A DNA stretch of 64,000 nt from assembly GCF_000027145.1 (NCBI RefSeq), contig NC_013891.1, forward strand, positions 2,604,001-2,668,000. Reading direction: 5' to 3'. Positions 56,396 to 64,000 of this stretch are shown in pieces. The position numbers and the translations under genes were made by a program. The first letter of the stretch is position 1, and each line of letters begins with the position of its first letter. The notes below the pieces were generated by a model that searched no databases, was not told where the DNA came from, and worked only from the letters and a program-made list of their open reading frames with translations. The DNA comes from Listeria seeligeri serovar 1/2b str. SLCC3954 (lineage in GTDB: Bacteria > Bacillota > Bacilli > Lactobacillales > Listeriaceae).

Positions 56396-56566
56396 TAAAA
56401 CAGACTCCCCTCGCTAAAGTTTTGGCACTATGCAACGTAAAGAATACTCTTAGCCACATTATGGAAAGCCTTAATCCGACAATCCCTGTTCTACCCATTG
56501 GCGTCTTTGGACATTTTTGGGCAGTGGCCTGTGTTTGCATAGGAGCCTCACCTAACAGGCAAAACT
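56396..56566 (-). ncRNA. M-box (ykoK leader) Mg2+ riboswitch
   Basis: The minus-strand transcript contains the conserved M-box elements in order: GTTAGGTGAGGCTCCTAT (56557-56540), ACAGGCCACTGCCC (about 56534-56521), GACGCCAATGGGT, ACAGGGATTGTCGGATTAAGG, and CATAGTGCCAAAACTTTAGC before GAGGGGAG. It begins almost at the predicted start of transcription and is followed by a terminator. Mg2+ binding favours termination, so mgtA and the downstream SEDS genes are switched on at low Mg2+. Confidence 0.92.
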
Positions 56567-56574
56567 ACATATTT

Positions 56575-56603
56575 ATTATCGCTCTAATCGTCTACGAGTT
56601 TAA
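56575..56603 (-). promoter_or_regulatory. Promoter of the M-box-mgtA-ftsW2-rodA3 unit
   Basis: On the minus strand, -35 TTAAAC (56598-56603), a 17-base spacer and -10 GATAAT (56575-56580). The start would lie at the first base pairs of the M-box. Confidence 0.5.
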
Positions 56604-56668
56604 CACAGAAATTCTGGGCTCGCAAGACAAAATGTAAAATACTTAACTTTTATTTAACTTTTTGTAAT

Positions 56669-57235
56669 TTATTTCAGCAATTTCAACAAGACATCGGATA
56701 GCGCATCTGCCGTAGTTGTAATCGTTGGCGGACGTTTGTAAATATCATCGCGAACTTTTTCCACCATAATTAATAAAATAACACTATTTAAAATAAGCGA
56801 AATCGCATCTGCTTCTTGGCTAGAGTTTTGACTAGGAATCATTTCTTTTACTTTTTCATTAACCCGCTCATATAAATATTCCACAATGGAAGGATCAATA
56901 AATTCCATATCCTTGCTGCCCATTTCCCGTACAGAAATCACCATAAAATCACGATATTTTTCATAAATATCCGAAATAAATTGACTTGCTTGGCGTAAAA
57001 ACACTTTTTCACTTTCAAAATCTTTATCGAAAAATTGATTTATTTCTGCCTTCATACTCTCAAATTGAACTTCAAGCGTCATGTGAATTAAATTCTCTTT
57101 GTTCTTAAATTTTTTAAAAATGGTAGCTTCATTTATTCCAGCAGCTTCTGCTAATTGGCGTGTAGTGGAGCCTTTTATACCATGTTTGGCCATCATACAA
57201 AGCGTTGCATCCATGATGGTTTCATTTGTAATCAT
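56669..57235 (-). CDS. TetR-family transcriptional regulator
   Basis: A 188-residue TetR regulator with the N-terminal HTH STTRQLAEAAGINEATIFKKFKNKENLI (about residues 23-50) and a helical ligand-binding C-terminal domain. Divergent from the autolysin gene; promoters of both share a -35 region and an operator-like repeat lies in its own leader, so it probably represses itself and maybe the autolysin. The ligand is unknown. GGAGG precedes the ATG. Confidence 0.9.
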   Translation of the reverse strand: MITNETIMDATLCMMAKHGIKGSTTRQLAEAAGINEATIFKKFKNKENLIHMTLEVQFESMKAEINQFFDKDFESEKVFLRQASQFISDIYEKYRDFMVISVREMGSKDMEFIDPSIVEYLYERVNEKVKEMIPSQNSSQEADAISLILNSVILLIMVEKVRDDIYKRPPTITTTADALSDVLLKLLK

Positions 57236-57255
57236 TCGTATACCTCCGTTCGATT

Positions 57256-57271
57256 AAGTAAGCACTTGCTT
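57256..57271 (-). promoter_or_regulatory. Putative TetR operator
   Basis: AAGTAAGCACTTGCTT is an imperfect palindrome (12 of 16 positions symmetric) just downstream of the tetR -10 box. Confidence 0.5.
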
Positions 57272-57278
57272 TATATTC

Positions 57279-57307
57279 AGTATAACAAAGAGAAGTCTTT
57301 TTGACAA
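57279..57307 (-). promoter_or_regulatory. Promoter of the tetR gene
   Basis: On the minus strand, -35 TTGTCA (57302-57307), a 17-base spacer and -10 TATACT (57279-57284). Confidence 0.65.
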
Positions 57308-57328
57308 TTCAATTACAATTTGTATATA
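57301..57328 (+). promoter_or_regulatory. Promoter of the LysM autolysin gene
   Basis: -35 TTGACA (57301-57306), a 16-base spacer and TATATA (57323-57328). The -35 overlaps the divergent tetR -35 by five bases. Confidence 0.55.
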
Positions 57329-57402
57329 CCATTTCATATCTTATGTTAAATATGCAATAATAGACTTATAACATTATTTAAAAGAATTGGAAGTGATTTA
57401 CC

Positions 57403-59391
57403 ATGCAAAAAACTAGAAAAGAGCGTATTCTTGAAGCTTTGAAGGACGAGAAGAAAAATAAAAAAAGCAAAAAATTCAAAACTGGTGCAACGATTGCTGG
57501 TGTTACTGCCATCGCAACCTCGATTACCATCCCAGGAATTGAAGTAATGGTTCAAGCAGACGAAACAGCTCCCGCAGACGAAGCATCAAACAACGCAGAC
57601 GCTGCCGCCAAAACAGAGACAGAAACAACCACTAAAACCGAAACTAATGAAACTAAAACTACCACAGAAACAAAAACAGAAGTTAAAACAGAGACAAAAC
57701 AACAAGCTGAGCCAACAACTAAAACCGCTCCTGTTGTTGAAGAAAAAGCTGCTCCAAAAGTTGAAACAGCTACAATAAGTAACGCAGATAATTTAACAAG
57801 TTCCTCTACTCCTGCCACTTATAATAATTTACAAAAGACTGCATTACGTTCTGGTGCAACAGTTGAAAGCTTTATTAACACCATTTCAGCCTCTTCATCA
57901 CAAATTGCAGCTGATAACGATTTATATGCTTCAGTCATGATTGCACAAGCTATTTTAGAGAGTGCATACGGAACAAGTGAACTCGGATCAGCACCTAACT
58001 ACAATTTATTTGGTATTAAAGGCGCATACAACGGTCAATCTTATACCAAACAAACTTTAGAAGATGACGGTTCTGGTAACTACTACACAATCACTGCTAA
58101 ATTCAGAAAATATCCTTCCTATCATCAATCTCTGGAAGATTATGCAAGCGTTATTCATAATGGTCCAAGTTGGAATCCTAATTATTATTCTAAAGTATGG
58201 AAAAGTAATACTACTTCCTATAAAGACGCAACAAAAGCCTTAACTGGCACTTACGCTACTGATACAGCCTACGCATCAAAATTAAATAACCTGATTAGTA
58301 CATATAACCTGACCCAGTACGATAGTGGTAAATCATCAGGTGGAAGCTCAACAGGCGGTTCTAGCAGTAGCTCATCAAGTAGCGTAACATACACTGTCGT
58401 TAAAGGTGACACTCTCTCAAAAATAGCAAGCAAATACAAGGTTTCTGTAGCTAACTTAAAATCGTGGAATAATCTTAAATCCGATACTATTTATGTTGGA
58501 CAAAAGCTAAAAGTCAGTGCTTCGTCATCATCGAATAGCTCAAATACTTCTAAACCAAGCACGGACACAAATAATAACAGTTCTAGCTCAAGTGCCAAAA
58601 CTTACACCGTCGTTAAAGGCGATTCACTTTGGAAAATCGCAACAAAGTATAACGTTTCTGTTGCTAACTTAAAATCGTGGAATAACCTTAAATCTGACAA
58701 CATTTACATTGGACAAAAACTCAAAGTCAGCGCTGGTTCTTCTTCAAGCAGCTCAAGCACTTCTAAACCAAACACGAATACAAACTCAAACAAAGACACA
58801 TCTAAACCAAGTACTAGTACAAATGCTAAAACATACACCGTCGTTAAAGGCGATTCACTTTGGAAAATTGCAACAAAATATAATGTTTCTGTAGCTAACT
58901 TAAAATCGTGGAATAACCTTAAATCCGACAACATTTACATCGGACAAAAACTCAAAGTCAGTGCTGGTTCTTCTTCAAGCACTTCTAAACCAAGTACGAA
59001 TACAAACTCAAACAAAGACACATCTAAACCAAGCACTAGTTCAAGTGCCAAAACTTACACCGTCGTTAAAGGTGACTCACTTTGGAAAATAGCAACGAAA
59101 TACAATGTTTCTGTAGCTAACTTAAAATCGTGGAATAACCTTAAATCCGATACTATTAATATCGGACAAAAACTCAAAGTTAGCGCTTCATCATCTTCTA
59201 GTAAAACAAGCACTTCCAAAACTAGCACAAGCAAACCAAGTAATTCCGCAACCAAAACACACACTGTCAAAAAAGGTGATTCACTTTGGTCGGTATCGCG
59301 ACAATACAACACGACTGTAGATAATATTAAATCGTGGAATAAGTTGACTAGCAATACGATTTATATTGGCCAGAAATTGACGATAAAATAA
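57403..59391 (+). CDS. namA: LysM-anchored peptidoglycan hydrolase (MurA/NamA autolysin)
   Basis: A 662-residue secreted autolysin. A basic N-terminus and hydrophobic signal ([21 protein letters not shown], cleavage near MVQA-DE) are followed by a Thr/Glu/Lys-rich linker (about 55-130), a GH73-type glucosaminidase domain (about 150-305; catalytic Glu in [15 protein letters not shown] and [12 protein letters not shown]) and five LysM peptidoglycan-binding repeats with Ser/Thr/Asn-rich linkers. It is the Listeria 66-kDa autolysin MurA, also called NamA, which from memory has four LysM repeats and about 590 residues. The extra repeat here accounts for the difference. Not to be confused with UDP-GlcNAc enolpyruvyl transferase MurA. 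Confidence 0.93.
   Translation: MQKTRKERILEALKDEKKNKKSKKFKTGATIAGVTAIATSITIPGIEVMVQADETAPADEASNNADAAAKTETETTTKTETNETKTTTETKTEVKTETKQQAEPTTKTAPVVEEKAAPKVETATISNADNLTSSSTPATYNNLQKTALRSGATVESFINTISASSSQIAADNDLYASVMIAQAILESAYGTSELGSAPNYNLFGIKGAYNGQSYTKQTLEDDGSGNYYTITAKFRKYPSYHQSLEDYASVIHNGPSWNPNYYSKVWKSNTTSYKDATKALTGTYATDTAYASKLNNLISTYNLTQYDSGKSSGGSSTGGSSSSSSSSVTYTVVKGDTLSKIASKYKVSVANLKSWNNLKSDTIYVGQKLKVSASSSSNSSNTSKPSTDTNNNSSSSSAKTYTVVKGDSLWKIATKYNVSVANLKSWNNLKSDNIYIGQKLKVSAGSSSSSSSTSKPNTNTNSNKDTSKPSTSTNAKTYTVVKGDSLWKIATKYNVSVANLKSWNNLKSDNIYIGQKLKVSAGSSSSTSKPSTNTNSNKDTSKPSTSSSAKTYTVVKGDSLWKIATKYNVSVANLKSWNNLKSDTINIGQKLKVSASSSSSKTSTSKTSTSKPSNSATKTHTVKKGDSLWSVSRQYNTTVDNIKSWNKLTSNTIYIGQKLTIK
58387..59388 (+). 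repeat. Five LysM-encoding tandem repeats
   Basis: 132-base LysM units start at 58387, 58600, 58831, 59053 and 59257. Units 2, 3 and 4 are nearly identical in protein ([20 protein letters not shown]), and their linkers share [16 protein letters not shown]. The fifth is divergent ([19 protein letters not shown]). The pattern suggests recent duplication of the central units. Confidence 0.9.
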
Positions 59392-59394
59392 AAA

Positions 59395-59410
59395 TGTTTC
59401 ACATGAAACA
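59395..59410. other. parS-like palindrome
   Basis: TGTTTCACATGAAACA differs by one central base from the ParB/Spo0J-binding consensus TGTTNCACGTGAAACA. It is also the core of a 24-base hairpin AAAATGTTTCA-CA-TGAAACATTTT right after the autolysin stop codon. It could be a weak parS or only part of the transcript end. Confidence 0.35.
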
Positions 59411-59435
59411 TTTTGAATAACTAATTATATCCACA

Positions 59436-59473
59436 CAAAAAGCCTAGCTCATTTTCATGAGTTAGGCTTTTTG
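59436..59473. terminator. Bidirectional terminator between autolysin and pstA
   Basis: AAAAAGCCTA-CTCAT / ATGAG-TAGGCTTTTT stem with a 4-base loop, A/T-rich on both sides, between convergent genes. Confidence 0.9.
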
Positions 59474-59483
59474 ATTTAGAGTC

Positions 59484-59828
<345 letters not shown>

Positions 59829-59920
59829 CTAAAAATCTATCTTTTTTCTATTATAGCAAACAAACCTAAATTTAAAGAGCGATATGCACCAAGGGTTATG
59901 CGCATACTTCACATAAGATG

Positions 59921-60547
59921 TTAGTTTAAATTGTTTAAGATGTCTGCTAAAATCACATCGGTAATTTCTTCTGGAGTCTTTGTCGCGTCAACTCTCATAT
60001 ATCGTTCTGGAAACATAGCCATAATTTTTTCGTAACCAGCTTGTACTTTTTCATGGTAAGAAATGTCTTCTTTATCTAACCGATTGATTTCACGGCCTTT
60101 ATTCGCAGCTATTCTTGCTAATCCGACTTCTGCTGGTACATCAAGGTAGTATGTACGGTCAGGAATTGTATCTTCAATCGCGTATAAATTCACTTGTAAT
60201 ACTTGTTCCATATCCATGTCACGTCCTGCCCCTTGATAAGCAAGTGAGCTATCCATGAACCGGTCACAGAGAACTGTTTTCCCTGCTTCTAGCGCTGGAC
60301 GAATTGTTTCAACCACATGTTGACGGCGAGCACCAGCAATAAGAAGTACTTCTGTTTTTGGATCCATTTCTTCATTACCAATCCCTAAAACAATATTTCT
60401 TACTTTTTCTGAAATTGGGCTGCCACCAGGTTCACGGGTTTTGATAAAGTCTACGCCCGCTTCTTCCATCTTTTTAGTAAGCATTGTGCCAACTGTTGTT
60501 TTTCCAGAGCCATCGGGACCCTCTAGTGTAATAAAAATTGCTTTCAT
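59921..60547 (-). CDS. tmk: Thymidylate kinase
   Basis: A 208-residue kinase making dTDP from dTMP. P-loop [11 protein letters not shown] at the start, the DR motif [14 protein letters not shown] near residue 98 and [17 protein letters not shown] region near 130. It precedes pstA in the same direction with a gap of about 100 bases. Confidence 0.95.
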   Translation of the reverse strand: MKAIFITLEGPDGSGKTTVGTMLTKKMEEAGVDFIKTREPGGSPISEKVRNIVLGIGNEEMDPKTEVLLIAGARRQHVVETIRPALEAGKTVLCDRFMDSSLAYQGAGRDMDMEQVLQVNLYAIEDTIPDRTYYLDVPAEVGLARIAANKGREINRLDKEDISYHEKVQAGYEKIMAMFPERYMRVDATKTPEEITDVILADILNNLN

Positions 60548-60600
60548 TTAGTTATTTCCTTTCCCATTTCGTGTCGCTTTCTGTTTGATTATAGCATAAA

Positions 60601-61980
60601 TCACTTGAAAACACGGATGTAACTTGTTGCTAGTTTTTCGCCGCCTTGATAGTGATGATTGCGAATTTTTTTAAGGTCATGAATATGCTTTTCGGTTAAG
60701 CGTTCTCCTCGCACAACTGCAGGAATTCCAGGCGGATAAAGCGATATTGTTTCAGCTGATATTTGGTCTGTCGCATCGTCTAATGCCACAAAATCCGTAG
60801 CTCGCTGATGCATCTCTTCGTATGTTAGCGCTAGTTCCGTCACTTCGGTAGCCACTGTTTCATATAGATTTTTTGCTGTAGCTTTTTTCTCTGGTGAATG
60901 AATTCGACTAATTGGTGTGAAATCTACGCCCTTTTTTATTAACGGTAAAATTAATAATAGTTGGGACTCGTCTGCAAGTTCTGGGAAATAAGAGCTTTTT
61001 TCAAATATTTTTTGAAGTTCGTAGCCAGTGTAGCCAGCTTTTCGCACGATTATTTTAAGTGGATCATCAGGTAAAATAACATCAAATTTATTTTTGGTTA
61101 ACCACTTTATCCACCTAGCGCGCATTTTCCAAAAAGCCTCGACATCTGCATCCGAATAAGTTGCTACGTATTTTCTGGCTGCATCAAGTGACGCCATAAT
61201 AAGATATGACGGGCTGCTTGTTTGGAATACTTGCAAATAGTATGCTAGTTTGTCGAAAACCGGTAAATCATGGACAATGTGTAAATAAGAGCCCATTGTT
61301 AGCGCCGGTAGTGTCTTATGCGCAGACTGAACAACAATATCTGCACCAAGCTCTACCGCACTCTTCGGAAACTCAGAACTCGTTAAAAAGTGTGCTCCGT
61401 GTGCCTCATCAACAAATACTACTGCCCCAAAATCATGCGCTATTTGAATACATTTTTGTAAATTAAAAATCGTTCCGTAGTAACTTGGATACGTGAAAAT
61501 ACATAGTTTCACATCCGGATATTTATGTAATGTTTCCTCGACCAGTTCAGGTGATACCCCATTTGCAACACCAATTTCTTCATGCGTTTCAGGAGTCAGA
61601 AAAATCGGTACTCCACCCGCAAGCTCGATACCATGTAAAATGGATTTATGTGCATCTTTTGGTACTAAAACCTTCTCCCCGTGCCGCAAAGTAGTCATAA
61701 TTACTGCTAAACTTCCACCCGTTGTACCATTAACAAGAAAGTGGCTCTTTTTCACACCATAACATTGTGCAAGTAACTCTTCCGCTTCCTTAATCACATC
61801 TTCTGCATGATGCAAGTCGTCCATTCCCGAGATTTCTGTTACATCCCATTTTAATAGTTTTTGCCATACGTCTGGATAAATTGCTCCACCTTTATGACCT
61901 GGGACGTGAAGTGATATCGGGCAAGACCTCGCATGAGCATCTAATTGTTCCACTAAAGGCATTTTAGATTGATCCTTCAT
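60601..61980 (-). CDS. Orn/Lys/Arg decarboxylase-family PLP enzyme
   Basis: A 459-residue fold-type I PLP enzyme of the Orn/Lys/Arg decarboxylase major-domain family, shorter than the enteric enzymes. The PLP-binding Lys is in VQSAHKTLPALTMGSYLH near residue 225; LHVPGHKGG is at the start and VFVDEAHGAHF near 190. Relatives next to tmk in Firmicutes (YaaO-type) are often called lysine or arginine decarboxylases; the substrate is not proven. AAGGAG precedes the ATG. Confidence 0.85.
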   Translation of the reverse strand: MKDQSKMPLVEQLDAHARSCPISLHVPGHKGGAIYPDVWQKLLKWDVTEISGMDDLHHAEDVIKEAEELLAQCYGVKKSHFLVNGTTGGSLAVIMTTLRHGEKVLVPKDAHKSILHGIELAGGVPIFLTPETHEEIGVANGVSPELVEETLHKYPDVKLCIFTYPSYYGTIFNLQKCIQIAHDFGAVVFVDEAHGAHFLTSSEFPKSAVELGADIVVQSAHKTLPALTMGSYLHIVHDLPVFDKLAYYLQVFQTSSPSYLIMASLDAARKYVATYSDADVEAFWKMRARWIKWLTKNKFDVILPDDPLKIIVRKAGYTGYELQKIFEKSSYFPELADESQLLLILPLIKKGVDFTPISRIHSPEKKATAKNLYETVATEVTELALTYEEMHQRATDFVALDDATDQISAETISLYPPGIPAVVRGERLTEKHIHDLKKIRNHHYQGGEKLATSYIRVFK

Positions 61981-62052
61981 GACAAACGCTCCTTTTTAAA
62001 TTCTCTCTTACATTGTACCATTTTGCTCGATTTATAACACTTTCTTGCAGTT

Positions 62053-62084
62053 TTAAAGCGTTTTCATTTCAGAAGAGGTATAAT
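62053..62084 (+). promoter_or_regulatory. dhaKLM promoter with cre-like site
   Basis: TTAAAGCGTTTTCA (62053-62066) has one mismatch to the cre consensus, and TATAAT (62079-62084) is a good -10. The -35 region is poor and overlaps the cre-like site. Catabolite repression of glycerol/dihydroxyacetone use is a reasonable inference. Confidence 0.5.
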
Positions 62085-62164
62085 AAAATTAGCATCGACG
62101 TTTTGACTTTCGAGTAAAGGGAAATTGAGATAATAGGAATATTTTAAAGGAGGTTTTTTGTCAG

Positions 62165-63154
62165 ATGAAGAAGATTCTTAACGGTACAGATCAAGTAGTG
62201 GAACAAATGGTGGAAGGTTTAGTTAAATCACATGCAGATATTGTTCACCGTGTTGAAGGAACTCGTGTCATTGCAAGAAATGATAAACGTTCAGGCAAAG
62301 TCGGACTAGTAAGTGGCGGAGGTTCTGGTCACGAGCCGGCTCATGCTGGTTATGTTGGTCGTGGAATGCTCTCTGCGGCTGTTTGCGGCGACGTTTTCAC
62401 TTCCCCAACCCCGGACCAAATTTATGAAGGCATCAAAGCCGCTGACCAAGGCGCTGGCGTACTTTTAATTGTAAAAAATTATACTGGTGACGTAATGAAC
62501 TTCGAAATGGCGGCTGACTTAGCAGACGCTGAAGATATTAAAGTGGAACAAATTGTCGTGGATGATGATATTGCGGTGGTAGATAGCACGTTTACTACTG
62601 GACGTCGCGGCGTGGCTGGAACTGTTCTTGTACACAAAATTGTTGGAGCCGCAGCAGAAGCAGGAGCGTCCCTTGAAGAATTAAAAGCACTCGGTGAAAA
62701 AGTTATTTCCGCTATCAAAACGCTTGGTGTCGCATTATCTCCTTGTACGGTTCCTGAGGTCGGACATCCAGGATTTGAGCTTGGGGATGATGAAATCGAA
62801 CTAGGAATTGGTATCCACGGCGAACCAGGCTTTACTAGAGAAAAAATTATGCCATCTGCAAGTCTTGCTAAACAACTTTATGATCGAATCGCAACGGAAA
62901 GCAAACTCATTTCAGGTGATAAAGTCGTTGTGTTAGTCAATGGAATGGGCGCAACTCCACTAATGGAGCAATATGTTTTCGCAAATGATGTTCATGAACT
63001 TTTGAAAAACGCAGGTGTCAGTGTCGAAAAAACACTCGTTGGAGATTATATGACATCACTTGAAATGGCCGGACTATCCCTAACCATTTTGAAATTAGAA
63101 GATGAAAAATGGGTAGATATGCTAAAACTTCCTGTTGAAACGATTGCTTGGTAA
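62165..63154 (+). CDS. dhaK: Dihydroxyacetone kinase, substrate-binding subunit DhaK
   Basis: A 329-residue DhaK: LVSGGGSGHEPAHAGYVGRGM near residue 50 and GIGIHGEPG near 218 with the His that forms a hemiaminal with dihydroxyacetone. It works with DhaL (ADP-binding) and DhaM (PTS phosphotransfer) to make dihydroxyacetone phosphate. AAAGGAGG lies before the ATG. It begins the dhaKLM operon. Confidence 0.95.
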   Translation: MKKILNGTDQVVEQMVEGLVKSHADIVHRVEGTRVIARNDKRSGKVGLVSGGGSGHEPAHAGYVGRGMLSAAVCGDVFTSPTPDQIYEGIKAADQGAGVLLIVKNYTGDVMNFEMAADLADAEDIKVEQIVVDDDIAVVDSTFTTGRRGVAGTVLVHKIVGAAAEAGASLEELKALGEKVISAIKTLGVALSPCTVPEVGHPGFELGDDEIELGIGIHGEPGFTREKIMPSASLAKQLYDRIATESKLISGDKVVVLVNGMGATPLMEQYVFANDVHELLKNAGVSVEKTLVGDYMTSLEMAGLSLTILKLEDEKWVDMLKLPVETIAW

Positions 63155-63174
63155 AAAGATTTGGAGGAATGAAT

Positions 63175-63771
63175 ATGACCTATGATAAAGATTGGGCGCT
63201 TCGTTGGTTAAATGATTTTGGCGAGCGCGTACAAGAAAACAAACAATTACTAAGTGATCTCGACCAAGCGATTGGTGACGGAGACCACGGTATTAATATG
63301 GCACGTGGCTTAAGCGAACTCAAAAAAGCTTTCGCCGACAAAGAACCTACTGACTTAAAAGACGTTTTCAAAACAGCAGGAATGACAATGGTCAGCAAAG
63401 TCGGCGGCGCTTCTGGGCCACTTTATGGAACTGCTTTTTTGAACATGAGTAAGGCGGTTGAATCGGAAACAATTGACTCAGTTGGCTTAACAAAAGTAAT
63501 CGAAGCCGGACTTGAAGGTATCGAAAAACGCGGAAAATCACATGCTGGCGAGAAAACGATGATTGATGTTTGGGAACCTGTCGTACATGCGCTTCATCAA
63601 GAAGATTTAACGGACGATGTTGTCGACGCTGCCTTGCAAAAAACCAAAGACTTAAAAGCTACTAAGGGACGCGCAAGTTATCTCGGTGAACGTTCTATAG
63701 GGCATCTTGATCCTGGCGCTTACTCTTCGGCATTACTATTTCACGCAATGCTTCAAACGGAGGTGAACTGA
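63175..63771 (+). CDS. dhaL: Dihydroxyacetone kinase, ADP-binding subunit DhaL
   Basis: A 198-residue DhaL with AIGDGDHGINMARGL near residue 37 (Mg-ADP ligands), MVSKVGGASGPLYGTAF near 77 and GRASYLGERSIGHLDPGAYS near 165. The bound nucleotide is rephosphorylated by DhaM. The start at ATG 63175 follows TTTGGAGG with 7 bases; the longer frame from 63148 is not supported. Confidence 0.94.
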   Translation: MTYDKDWALRWLNDFGERVQENKQLLSDLDQAIGDGDHGINMARGLSELKKAFADKEPTDLKDVFKTAGMTMVSKVGGASGPLYGTAFLNMSKAVESETIDSVGLTKVIEAGLEGIEKRGKSHAGEKTMIDVWEPVVHALHQEDLTDDVVDAALQKTKDLKATKGRASYLGERSIGHLDPGAYSSALLFHAMLQTEVN

Positions 63772-63775
63772 CCCG

Positions 63776-64000
63776 ATGACAAAACCTTATGGCGTTGTTA
63801 TTATCTCCCACTCCAAAGACGTTGCAAAAGGTGTGCATGATATTATTAAAGAAATCGCTCCAGACGTTTCAATTACTCATGCAGGCGGAACAGAAGACGG
63901 CAGAATCGGCACAAGCTTCGACGCAGTAAATGAAGCAATTGAGAAAAACGAAGCCGATAAAGTCTATACTTTCTACGACCTTGGCAGTGCAAAAATGAAC
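63776..64000 (+). CDS. dhaM: Dihydroxyacetone kinase phosphotransfer subunit DhaM (3' part outside window)
   Basis: The first 75 codons are in the window: MTKPYGVVIISHSKDVAKGVHD, with the phosphorylated His12 of the IIA(Man)-like DhaM domain, and ITHAGGTEDGRIGTSFDAV. It accepts phosphate from HPr. It starts 4 bases after the dhaL stop codon with GGAGG upstream, completing dhaKLM as a PTS-dependent kinase. Confidence 0.92.
   Translation, partial: MTKPYGVVIISHSKDVAKGVHDIIKEIAPDVSITHAGGTEDGRIGTSFDAVNEAIEKNEADKVYTFYDLGSAKMN

Noticed and set aside
56277-56637. 87- and 90-codon ORFs across the mgtA leader on both strands
   Set aside because: Their bases are the conserved M-box and its terminator, a non-coding RNA.
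58600-59184. Regularly spaced DNA repeats that could suggest a CRISPR-like or satellite array
   Set aside because: They are in frame inside the autolysin gene and encode LysM domains; the unit is about 220-230 bases.

Overview
The window looks like chromosomal DNA of a low-GC Firmicute of the genus Listeria, closest to L. monocytogenes and its near relatives. The basis is gene content and order: the flavin-based extracellular electron transfer (EET) locus, the str operon, a pentitol PTS operon, kdpFABCDE, an mgtA-ftsW/rodA unit, a LysM autolysin, pstA-tmk and a PTS-dependent dihydroxyacetone kinase. Gene names given from memory of L. monocytogenes were not checked against a database.

Layout. 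1-6.2 kb: EET locus (fmnB partial, pplA, ndh2, eetA, eetB, dmkB). NADH electrons pass through a membrane-extended Ndh2 and demethylmenaquinone to the flavinylated lipoprotein PplA. 6.3-8.6 kb: a metallophosphoesterase lipoprotein and a DUF4003-type protein. 8.7-14.0 kb (minus): a catabolic cluster with an ascorbate-type PTS, a phosphotriesterase-like lactonase, a creatininase-family protein, a KDGP-aldolase-family protein and a SIS-domain protein, under a perfect cre palindrome; a PRD regulator follows. 16.4-20.8 kb: str operon (rpsL, rpsG, fusA, tuf). 21.0-22.9 kb: dGTPase and GNAT. 23.0-33.4 kb (minus): pentitol operon (PRD regulator, galactitol-type PTS, two polyol dehydrogenases, RpiB, two Rpe, transketolase), with a probable unannotated 27-codon gene. 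33.7-37.3 kb: small housekeeping genes, a SigmaB-type promoter, a universal stress protein and a second RpiB.

37.3-38.6 kb is a short accessory insertion: a truncated KAP-type P-loop NTPase, an out-of-frame C-terminal remnant and a SUKH-like putative immunity gene. It is followed by a LexA-controlled yolD-umuC pair in which umuC carries a +1 frameshift in a T6 tract. 40.3-48.9 kb: alpha/beta hydrolase and kdpFABCDE, with kdpF only 29 codons long. 49.2-51.3 kb: cellobiose-type PTS with a sigma-54 promoter. 51.3-56.6 kb (minus): M-box riboswitch, a 31-codon acidic upstream ORF, mgtA and two SEDS (FtsW/RodA) genes in one unit. 56.7-59.4 kb: TetR regulator and a divergent autolysin with five LysM repeats. 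59.5-62.0 kb: pstA, tmk and a PLP decarboxylase. 62.2-64.0 kb: dhaK, dhaL and partial dhaM.

The strongest candidates for undescribed biology are the two-layer Mg2+ control of mgtA plus SEDS genes, the sugar-lactone-type catabolic cluster, and the KAP/toxin-tail/immunity remnant beside the broken SOS polymerase.
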